DNA of 7,275 bases, taken from NCBI GenBank assembly GCA_025060055.1, contig JANXCK010000095.1, positions 1-7,275 on the forward strand, written 5' to 3'. Within the stretch, counting starts at the first letter, position 1; the number at the start of each line of letters is the position of its first letter. Position numbers and translations under genes: made by a program. Under the pieces are notes generated by a model, which was given only the letters and a program-made list of their open reading frames with translations, made no database searches and had not been told where the DNA came from. Positions 1 through 4,930 of this stretch are shown piece by piece. This stretch comes from Fimbriimonadales bacterium (lineage in GTDB: Bacteria; Armatimonadota; Fimbriimonadia; Fimbriimonadales; GBS-DC).

Positions 1-670
1 TCAGGTTATCCTCAAGCCCTCGCCCGACGACGTGGTGGATGTGTATTTAGAGAGCCTACGCGCCATCGGAATTGACCCGCGTGAACACGACATCCGCTTT
101 GTGGAAGACGACTGGGAAGCCCCCACGCTGGGCGCATCGGGCGTCGGCTGGGAAGTGTGGCTCAACGGCACGGAAATCACACAGTTCACTTACTTTCAGC
201 AAGTGGGTGGGATCGAATGCGACCCCGTGTGCGCGGAAATCACCTACGGTCCCGAACGGCTCGCAATGCTGCTCCAAAAGAAAAACAGTGTGTGGGATCT
301 GGAGTGGAGCCGCGGCATCTCGTATGCCGATGTGGACTTCCAAGCCGAGCTGGAGCATAACTACTATAACTTCGAGCATGCCGACACCGAGATGCTGTTC
401 AAGTTGTTTGAGATGTACGAAGCGGAGAGCGCACGGATTGCCGAGCTGGGGTATGTGCATCCCGCGTTTGACCTTGCGCTGAAGTGTTCGCACATTTTCA
501 ACTTGCTGGACGCGCGGGGCAGCATTTCGGTGACGGAGCGAGCGAGCTACATTCAGCGGGTCCGCGCCCTCTCACGCGCCTGCTGTCTCAAGTACCTTGA
601 AAAGCGCGAGGCGGAAGGGTTCCCGCTGCTGCAGAAGGCGTGGCAAGTGGGGCTACGGCGACAGTCTTAG
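1..670 (+). CDS. glyQ: Glycyl-tRNA synthetase alpha subunit (5' end outside window)
   Basis: Catalytic alpha subunit of the bacterial alpha2beta2 glycyl-tRNA synthetase, which activates glycine with ATP and charges tRNA-Gly in the cytoplasm. The frame is open from base 2 to the TAG at 668-670, giving 222 visible residues. Compared from memory with E. coli GlyQ (about 303 residues), the visible part begins near residue 84, so about 83 N-terminal residues lie off the left edge. Hallmarks are the start KPSPDD, then DIRFVEDDWE.PTLGA, GWEVWLNG.EITQFTYFQQVGG, EITYG.ERLAM, YNFEHAD and FNLLDARGSISVTER near the end. An internal GTG at 32 is not a real start because conserved sequence continues upstream of it. 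YGPERLAM carries Pro where E. coli has Leu. The usual partner glyS (beta subunit) does not follow; ylxP with its own promoter does. The identification is very secure. Confidence 0.97.
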   Translation, partial: QVILKPSPDDVVDVYLESLRAIGIDPREHDIRFVEDDWEAPTLGASGVGWEVWLNGTEITQFTYFQQVGGIECDPVCAEITYGPERLAMLLQKKNSVWDLEWSRGISYADVDFQAELEHNYYNFEHADTEMLFKLFEMYEAESARIAELGYVHPAFDLALKCSHIFNLLDARGSISVTERASYIQRVRALSRACCLKYLEKREAEGFPLLQKAWQVGLRRQS

Positions 671-680
671 ACCTCCGTAG
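653..680. repeat. Inverted repeat spanning the glyQ stop and the ylxP -35 region
   Basis: CTACGG at 653-658 is matched by its complement CCGTAG at 675-680. Between the arms sits a smaller perfect palindrome, GTCTTAGAC at 664-672, which contains the glyQ stop codon. No T-run follows, so it is not a standard intrinsic terminator. It covers the position where a -35 element or an operator for the downstream promoter would lie. It could be an operator, a weak transcript-end hairpin, or chance. Confidence 0.35.
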
Positions 681-684
681 AGTC

Positions 685-693
685 GGTATAATC
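685..693 (+). promoter_or_regulatory. -10 promoter element for ylxP, leaderless geometry
   Basis: A perfect TATAAT lies at 687-692 within GGTATAATC. Counting the last T as -7 puts +1 at about 699, one base before the ylxP ATG at 700. No -35 resembling TTGACA is visible at a 16-18 base spacer; GTCTTA at 664-669 matches only two positions. There is no Shine-Dalgarno sequence upstream of the ATG. Initiation on a leaderless or one-base-leader mRNA is therefore the simplest reading. Confidence 0.7.
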
Positions 694-699
694 GTGTAA

Positions 700-987
700 A
701 TGGCGGCACGCGTCGGTATCTTGACCGTCGAACTGCACATTGGCGGTTGTCGCTCGCTGAAGGAGAAGCGGCAGGTCGTGCAAAGCCTGATTGCCCGCCT
801 GCGCAACGATTTCAACCTCTCTATAGCTGAGGTAGACCATCACGACCTGCACCAGCGAGCCTGTATCGCCGTCGCTTGCGTGGGCAACCAGACCGAGTTC
901 GTGAATCGCGTGCTGGACACCGTTCTGGAACGCATGGAAACCGATGGGCGTATCATTATACTGGAAAGCCATTTAGAACTGCTGTAG
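700..987 (+). CDS. ylxP: YlxP-like DUF503 family protein
   Basis: Small (95 residues) cytoplasmic protein of the DUF503/YlxP family, commonly encoded just upstream of rbfA in bacterial translation operons; its molecular role is poorly defined. Family traits visible are the N-terminal beta strand VGILTVELHI, the signature SLKEKRQVVQSLIARLRN at about residues 20-37, the block SIAEVDHHDLHQRA, then VACVGN and the closing strand RIIILESHLELL. The ATG at 700 is chosen because it begins exactly at the family N-terminus and sits at the predicted transcription start behind TATAAT at 687-692. No ribosome binding site precedes it. rbfA follows after 15 bases, which supports co-transcription. The family call is secure; the function is inferred only from the neighbourhood. 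Confidence 0.92.
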   Translation: MAARVGILTVELHIGGCRSLKEKRQVVQSLIARLRNDFNLSIAEVDHHDLHQRACIAVACVGNQTEFVNRVLDTVLERMETDGRIIILESHLELL

Positions 988-988
988 C

Positions 989-995
989 AAGGAGG
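989..995 (+). promoter_or_regulatory. Shine-Dalgarno sequence of rbfA
   Basis: AAGGAGG lies seven bases before the ATG at 1003. It selects that start over the in-frame ATG at 1015, and contrasts with ylxP immediately upstream, which has no such site. Confidence 0.85.
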
Positions 996-1002
996 ACGCC
1001 AA

Positions 1003-1335
1003 ATGGGCGGACGCATGGAACGATTGGAATCGCTCCTGACCGCAGAACTCAGTCAGGTGCTATTGAGGGACTTGTCGGGACAAGATTTGGGCTTAGCGAC
1101 GATTACGGGCGTGAAGATTGCGCGCGACTTGTCGCAGGCGACGGTTTATGTGAGCGTATTCGGTGATGAACGCCGCCGCAAGCAAACCCTTGAGAACCTG
1201 CAGCGCTCGGCAGGGTACATCAAAGGGCTACTGGGCAAGCGACTGCACCTGAAGCGCATCCCGAAACTGACCTTTGTGGATGACCCCTCGCTGCGCGACG
1301 CCGACCGCATCAACCGCTTGCTCAAGGATGGCTAA
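1003..1335 (+). CDS. rbfA: 30S ribosome-binding factor A
   Basis: RbfA binds the small ribosomal subunit near the 5' end of 16S rRNA and assists late 30S maturation, notably at low temperature. The 110-residue length is typical. The sequence runs through the N-terminal helix RMERLESLLTAELSQVL, the strand GLATITGVKIARDLSQATVYVSVFG, the helical region with SAGYIKG (the KH-like helix-kink-helix), and LKRIPKLTFVDDPSL with RINRLL at the end. The start at 1003 follows AAGGAGG by seven bases. The gene sits 15 bases after ylxP, the same order as in the Bacillus nusA-infB operon, but neither infB upstream nor truB downstream is present. Its TAA at 1333-1335 overlaps the start of the isomerase gene by eight bases. 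Confidence 0.95.
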   Translation: MGGRMERLESLLTAELSQVLLRDLSGQDLGLATITGVKIARDLSQATVYVSVFGDERRRKQTLENLQRSAGYIKGLLGKRLHLKRIPKLTFVDDPSLRDADRINRLLKDG

Positions 1336-2164
1336 GCCGCCCATCGCATGGATGCCCGTGCGCTACATCCAGCCCATCTTGCACGGACAGATGAGCCTGC
1401 TCGATTGGCTGCATCAAGCCCCTGCGTTCGGCATCACTGCAGTGGAGATTTATCACGCTTTCCTGAGCGAGGCGAACCTGCCAACGGTGAAGGCGGCGCT
1501 GCGCGAACTGGGGCTTGTGGTGAGCCAAATCACCTGCGCGCCCGATTTCACGAACCCCAATCCTGCAGTGCGCGCTGCGGAGTTAGAGCGCATGCGTCAG
1601 CGTGTCGACTGGGCAGCGGAACTCGGCGCGAACGCCGTGCGCACCACCGCAGGAATGCTTCACGAAGGCGTAGAACCGCACGATGCCATCCGCTACGCCG
1701 CCGAGTGCATGACGCAACTTGCCGAGTACGCCGTGCTGCGCGGCGTCTACCCCTGCTACGAGAACCACTACAAAGACCGTCTGTGGACACGCGAGGACTT
1801 CTCGTTCCGCCCCGAACGCTTCCTGCAGATTTTCGAACGGCTCGAGCCGACCCCTGTGCGCGTCAACTTCGATTTTGCCAACCCGCTGATGACGGGCGCT
1901 GACCCCGTTGCCCTGCTGCAGCGAGTCGTCCACAAGGTTCACCATGTGCACGCGGGCGATCGACTGCCTGGCGAGTACCAGCATAGCGTGCTGGGCGAGG
2001 GCGCAGTGCCATTCCAGCCCCTTCTGCAGATTCTCAAAGCGCACGGCTACACGGGCTACCTGAGCATCGAAGACGGGCAACCCTATGGCGATGCAGGATT
2101 CCAGCGCTCGCTGGCGTACCTACGCACGCAGATAGACGCCGTGTGGGGCACAGCCGACAAGTAG
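1328..2164 (+). CDS. Sugar phosphate isomerase/epimerase-like TIM-barrel protein
   Basis: Predicted cytoplasmic (beta/alpha)8 barrel of the xylose isomerase-like / AP endonuclease 2 superfamily, 278 residues. Members isomerise or epimerise sugars or keto acids using one divalent metal. The four expected metal ligands can be assigned: E145 in CYENH, D182 in NFDFAN, H208 in HHVHAGD and E248 in SIEDG. Barrel strands VEIYHAF, QITCAP and NAVRTTAG precede them. The substrate cannot be read from sequence. The ATG at 1328 overlaps the rbfA stop by eight bases, which suggests translational coupling. An in-frame ATG at 1352 is a possible alternative, and no good ribosome binding site marks either. Starting further upstream (1274) would only add out-of-frame rbfA sequence. 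It lies between rbfA and ribE and may share their transcript. Confidence 0.85.
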   Translation: MAKPPIAWMPVRYIQPILHGQMSLLDWLHQAPAFGITAVEIYHAFLSEANLPTVKAALRELGLVVSQITCAPDFTNPNPAVRAAELERMRQRVDWAAELGANAVRTTAGMLHEGVEPHDAIRYAAECMTQLAEYAVLRGVYPCYENHYKDRLWTREDFSFRPERFLQIFERLEPTPVRVNFDFANPLMTGADPVALLQRVVHKVHHVHAGDRLPGEYQHSVLGEGAVPFQPLLQILKAHGYTGYLSIEDGQPYGDAGFQRSLAYLRTQIDAVWGTADK

Positions 2165-2172
2165 GTATCCTC
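2164..2172 (+). promoter_or_regulatory. Candidate -10 element for ribE, leaderless geometry
   Basis: GGTATCCTC contains TATCCT at 2166-2171, a 4/6 match to TATAAT. It shares the flanking GG and C with the ylxP and gatB boxes. The distance from the box to the ribE ATG at 2179 is identical to that at ylxP, so the predicted +1 (about 2178) is again one base before the ATG. No Shine-Dalgarno is present. The weaker box makes this less certain than the ylxP one. Confidence 0.45.
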
Positions 2173-2178
2173 AAGTGT

Positions 2179-2778
2179 ATGTTCACGGGTATCGTCGAAG
2201 CCACAGGCACTGTAGAATCGGTTCAGCTCCATCCTAACGGCGGCGCACGGATTGCCATCCGCGCCTTCCCGATGAGCATCAGCGAGAGCCTCGCCATCAA
2301 CGGCGTGTGCCTAACCGTGCAACGCGCGGAGGGCGACCTGCTCTTTTTCGATGCCGTGCCCGAAACGCTGCGTCGCACGAACTTGGGCGAGCTTCAGGCA
2401 GGCGACACGGTCAATCTCGAACGCCCCTTAACGCCCCAGAGCCGCTTAGGGGGGCACTTCGTGCAAGGACATATTGACACTACCGCGCGCCTGACCGAAA
2501 TCCGTGCGGAGGGCAACGCGCACATTCTCAAGTTCCAGCTGGACGAGCCGTCGTACATGCGCTACATCGTGCCGAAAGGCTCAATCGCCGTCGACGGCAT
2601 CAGTCTCACGGTGGTGGAGGTCGGCACGGACTGGTTTACTGTGTGGATTATTCCGCACACCTGGGAGGCGACGAACCTGCAGCGGCGGCGCGTAGGCGAG
2701 CGCGTGAACATCGAGACCGATATTTTGGCGCGCTATGTCGAGCAGCTGCTTTCCCGCGCCGCGCCATCTGGGGTATAA
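2179..2778 (+). CDS. ribE: Riboflavin synthase alpha chain
   Basis: Catalyses dismutation of two 6,7-dimethyl-8-ribityllumazine molecules into riboflavin and 5-amino-6-ribitylaminouracil, the last step of riboflavin synthesis. It has 199 residues in two homologous lumazine-binding barrels (about 1-95 and 96-185) and a C-terminal helix used in trimer formation. The family N-terminus MFTGIVE fixes the start at 2179. Residues known to matter in E. coli (F2, C48, H102, S146, D185) map to F2, C44, H98, S142 and D181 with a constant offset of four. Conserved blocks include INGVCLTV, RLGGHFVQGHID, VDGISLTV and IPHTWEATNL. No other rib gene and no obvious FMN riboswitch is nearby. No ribosome binding site precedes it. 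Its stop codon lies inside the gatB -10 box. Confidence 0.97.
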   Translation: MFTGIVEATGTVESVQLHPNGGARIAIRAFPMSISESLAINGVCLTVQRAEGDLLFFDAVPETLRRTNLGELQAGDTVNLERPLTPQSRLGGHFVQGHIDTTARLTEIRAEGNAHILKFQLDEPSYMRYIVPKGSIAVDGISLTVVEVGTDWFTVWIIPHTWEATNLQRRRVGERVNIETDILARYVEQLLSRAAPSGV

Positions 2779-2780
2779 TC
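2772..2780 (+). promoter_or_regulatory. -10 promoter element for gatB and the downstream operon
   Basis: A perfect TATAAT at 2774-2779 lies in GGTATAATC, the same nonamer found before ylxP. It overlaps the ribE TAA at 2776-2778. The predicted +1 is about 2786, directly before GGAGGAG at 2787-2793, giving a leader of about 14 bases. TTCCCG at 2751-2756, 17 bases upstream, matches -35 at three of six positions. Confidence 0.7.
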
Positions 2781-2786
2781 ACAATC

Positions 2787-2793
2787 GGAGGAG
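2787..2793 (+). promoter_or_regulatory. Shine-Dalgarno sequence fixing the TTG start of gatB
   Basis: GGAGGAG sits six bases before the TTG at 2800. There is no ATG between it and the conserved N-terminus of GatB, so it decides the TTG start. It would lie at the very 5' end of a transcript from the TATAAT at 2774-2779. Confidence 0.85.
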
Positions 2794-2799
2794 CGCGCC

Positions 2800-4236
2800 T
2801 TGCGGTACATTCCAAGCATCGGGATGGAAGTGCATGCGCAGTTGCTCACGGAGAGCAAGATGTTCTGCGCGTGCCCGACACGCTTTGGCGATTTACCCAA
2901 CACGAATGTCTGCCCTATCTGCCTTGGGATGCCAGGCGTGTTGCCCGTGCCGAACAAGAAAGCCGTCGAGCATGTGATTCGCACCGCGCTCGCCCTCAAC
3001 TGCCGCATCGCCCCCGTTGCGATGTTCTACCGCAAGAACTACTTCTACCCCGACTTGCCCAAAGGCTACCAGATTTCGCAGTACGGCGAGGTACATCCGA
3101 TAGGCACGCGGGGCTACTTGGAAATCGAGGTAGAAGGCGAGCGGTTCCCCGTGCGCATTCGGCGCGTGCATCTGGAAGAGGATACAGGCAAACTGTTCCA
3201 CTACCTGCCTGGTGAGAGCGAGGTGGACTTCAATCGCGCGGGCGCGCCCCTGATGGAAATCGTCACCGACTTCCCACCCGACATCCACTCTGCTGAAGCT
3301 GCCAAAGAGTATTTAGTGCAGCTGCGTGCCGTGCTGACCTACTTGGGCGTGTGCGACGGCAAGATGGAGGAAGGCTCGCTGCGCTGTGAGCCGAACATCA
3401 GCGTCGCTCCCGAAGGCAGCAGCCAGCTCGGTGTCAAAACCGAACTCAAGAACCTCAACTCGTTCCGCTCGGTAGTGCGCGGAATCGAGTTCGAGGTAGA
3501 GCGCCAAATCAAGGTTTTAGAATCGGGCGGGCAGGTTGTGCAAGAGACGCGCGGCTGGAGTGAAGAGGGCGCGTACAGCTTCCCGATGCGCACCAAAGAG
3601 TTCGAGCAGGACTACCGCTACTTCCCTGAGCCTGACATCGTACCCATTCAGATTAGCGCAGAGTGGCTGGAGCAGCTGCGTGCCACCATTCCCGAACTAC
3701 CGCTCCAGAAAGCCGACCGCTACCGCACAGAGTACGGCTTGGGCGAGCGTGAGACGCGCATCCTCACCGCGGACATCGACACAGCTTGCTACTTCGAATC
3801 GTGCGTGGCGTTGGGCGTGGAGCCGAAAACCGCATGCAACTGGATTACGGTGGAGCTGCAAGCACGTCTGAACGACACGAACCTCGCCATTCGCGACTCG
3901 AAGCTGCAGCCTGCTCATTTGGCAGACTTGATTGAGCTGTTGCATAAAGGCGTCATCTCTGGGCGGATTGCCAAAGAGCTGTTCGATGAGGTGTTCCAGA
4001 CGGGCGAGCTGCCATCCAAAATCGTGCAGGCGCGCGGGCTGATTCAGATTTCGGACGAAGACGCTCTGCGTGCTGCTGCCCGCAAAGTGATTGCCGAGAA
4101 CCCCGATGTGGTGGCGAAATACCGCGCGGGTAAAACCAGCGTGCTGGGCTTCTTGGTGGGACAGCTGATGCGCGAAACTCAAGGACGCGCGAACCCGCAG
4201 CGTGCCCAAGAACTTCTGCGCGAGGAGCTGGACTGA
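2800..4236 (+). CDS. gatB: Asp-tRNA(Asn)/Glu-tRNA(Gln) amidotransferase subunit B
   Basis: GatB binds mischarged Glu-tRNA(Gln) or Asp-tRNA(Asn) and phosphorylates the acyl group; GatA supplies ammonia for transamidation. At 478 residues from a TTG start it has the standard length. The N-terminal cradle domain carries GMEVHAQLL (E10, H12, expected near the metal/kinase site), a Cys set C23, C25, C38, C41 (CAC and CPIC) of the zinc-binding type, RKNYFYPDLPKGYQISQY, HLEEDTGK at about 124-131, VDFNRAG.PL.EIV and MEEGSLRCEPN.SV, then TELKNLNSFR and DYRYFPEPD. The C-terminal helical/YqeY part ends with GFLVGQLMRETQGRANP. Its presence implies that Gln-tRNA and/or Asn-tRNA is made by the indirect route. 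gatA and gatC are not adjacent. It has its own promoter, and a small membrane gene starts one base after its stop. Confidence 0.97.
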   Translation: MRYIPSIGMEVHAQLLTESKMFCACPTRFGDLPNTNVCPICLGMPGVLPVPNKKAVEHVIRTALALNCRIAPVAMFYRKNYFYPDLPKGYQISQYGEVHPIGTRGYLEIEVEGERFPVRIRRVHLEEDTGKLFHYLPGESEVDFNRAGAPLMEIVTDFPPDIHSAEAAKEYLVQLRAVLTYLGVCDGKMEEGSLRCEPNISVAPEGSSQLGVKTELKNLNSFRSVVRGIEFEVERQIKVLESGGQVVQETRGWSEEGAYSFPMRTKEFEQDYRYFPEPDIVPIQISAEWLEQLRATIPELPLQKADRYRTEYGLGERETRILTADIDTACYFESCVALGVEPKTACNWITVELQARLNDTNLAIRDSKLQPAHLADLIELLHKGVISGRIAKELFDEVFQTGELPSKIVQARGLIQISDEDALRAAARKVIAENPDVVAKYRAGKTSVLGFLVGQLMRETQGRANPQRAQELLREELD

Positions 4237-4237
4237 G

Positions 4238-4426
4238 ATGGCTGCCCGTCGTTTTCTCCGCTATGGCTTGAGCCTGATAATGATTGTGCTGGGGGTGACG
4301 CTAATCTACTATGAGTATTTCCTGTACCGACAGTGGCTGGCACTGCCAGTAGGCGGCTTGTTGATAGTGTGGGCGTTTGTTCGGATTTGGCTGCTCCGTC
4401 GCATGGAGCAGCGGTATCTGCGCTGA
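4238..4426 (+). CDS. Small two-helix membrane protein, unknown function
   Basis: Unrecognised 62-residue protein. The N-terminus is strongly basic (MAARRFLR), followed by hydrophobic segment 1 at about residues 9-30 (LSLIMIVLGVTLIYY), a short turn EYFLYRQW, hydrophobic segment 2 at about 34-54 (LALPVGGLLIVWAF), and a basic tail with RRMEQRYLR. The positive-inside rule predicts a hairpin with both ends in the cytoplasm. There is no potassium-channel selectivity motif and no signal-peptidase site. The ATG at 4238 lies one base after the gatB stop; GAGGAG at 4222-4227 inside gatB is a suitable ribosome binding site. An in-frame upstream ATG at 4202 would overlap gatB and is not preferred. It is likely co-expressed with gatB and the Usp/RCK genes; a partnership with the RCK protein is speculative. 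Confidence 0.75.
   Translation: MAARRFLRYGLSLIMIVLGVTLIYYEYFLYRQWLALPVGGLLIVWAFVRIWLLRRMEQRYLR
4390..4412. repeat. Perfect 8-bp stem-loop near the 3' end of the small membrane gene
   Basis: GCTGCTCC at 4390-4397 and its exact complement GGAGCAGC at 4405-4412 flank a seven-base loop. No T-run follows, so it is not a typical intrinsic terminator. It lies inside the coding sequence, 17 bases before the Usp ribosome binding site, where it could affect transcript stability, processing or the relative expression of the two genes. Confidence 0.5.
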
Positions 4427-4440
4427 CGCGGAGGTTCACG

Positions 4441-4929
4441 ATGGGGTTGAAACTTTTCGGTTGGAAGAAAGCGAAGCAGCAGGCGTTCGGGGCGCCGTTG
4501 CCGCAGCGACTGCTCATCCCGTTTAGCAACACGCCCGATGACCGGGATGCGTTGCGCTTCGCTTGCGAGATGGCGCAGGTGTTCGGCGCTCATCTGACCG
4601 TGTTGTGCCTGGTGGAGATGCCGCGTTCGGTGGGGCTGGAGAACTGCCCCGCCACGCGCTTGCACGAAGGGGAACTCGCCGCTGCTGCCGCGCGTGAAAT
4701 CGCCGAAGAAATTGGCGTTGTTGACTTCGAAACGACCGTTCGCCCCGTACACCACTGCGGCTACGCGATTGTGAACGCCGTGAACGAACTGCAGGCCGAT
4801 TTGCTGTTCATCACGGCGCGCTATCGCAACGGGCGCACGCACCCCGTGCTGGATGACACCGTCGAGGTGGTGCTGCGCAAAGCGCGTTGCCCAGTGTGGC
4901 TCTACGGCGCACCGACGGAGGGAGACTGA
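4441..4929 (+). CDS. UspA-like universal stress protein domain
   Basis: Cytoplasmic 162-residue protein with the Usp alpha/beta fold. It has strand 1 RLLIPFSNTPDDRDALRFA at about 23-41, strand 2 HLTVLCLVEMP, a helix rich in Ala (ELAAAAAREIAEEIG), then NAVNELQADLLFITARYRNG at 112-131 and the last strand KARCPVWLYG. Usp proteins act in stress tolerance or as regulatory domains of transporters. The ATP-binding signature G-2x-G-9x-G(S/T) is absent: the region reads TARYRNGR....LDDTVEVV, so nucleotide binding is doubtful. The start at 4441 follows GGAGGT (4430-4435) by five bases. A lysine-rich N-terminal extension (FGWKKAKQQ) precedes the fold. It is 14 bases after the membrane gene and one base before the RCK gene, which suggests a shared regulatory role with the latter. 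Confidence 0.85.
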   Translation: MGLKLFGWKKAKQQAFGAPLPQRLLIPFSNTPDDRDALRFACEMAQVFGAHLTVLCLVEMPRSVGLENCPATRLHEGELAAAAAREIAEEIGVVDFETTVRPVHHCGYAIVNAVNELQADLLFITARYRNGRTHPVLDDTVEVVLRKARCPVWLYGAPTEGD

Positions 4930-4930
4930 G

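Noticed and set aside
1274..1327. Longer start for the isomerase gene at ATG 1274.
   Set aside because: The added 18 residues are the shifted frame of the rbfA 3' end and resemble no family N-terminus.
2143..2178. Longer start for riboflavin synthase at 2143.
   Set aside because: The family begins with MFTGIVE, which starts at 2179; the extension would overlap the isomerase gene.
2100..2178. Possible FMN riboswitch before ribE.
   Set aside because: The upstream gene ends 14 bases before the ATG, leaving no room for the aptamer, and no conserved RFN elements are visible in the isomerase 3' end.
3240..3249. GGGCGCGCCC palindrome within gatB.
   Set aside because: It encodes the conserved NRAGAP segment and is expected in GC-rich coding sequence; nothing else marks it as a site.
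4333..4440. Longer starts for the Usp gene at 4333 and, in the same way, for RCK at 4853.
   Set aside because: Both overlap upstream genes and ignore a good ribosome binding site placed before 4441 and 4931 respectively.
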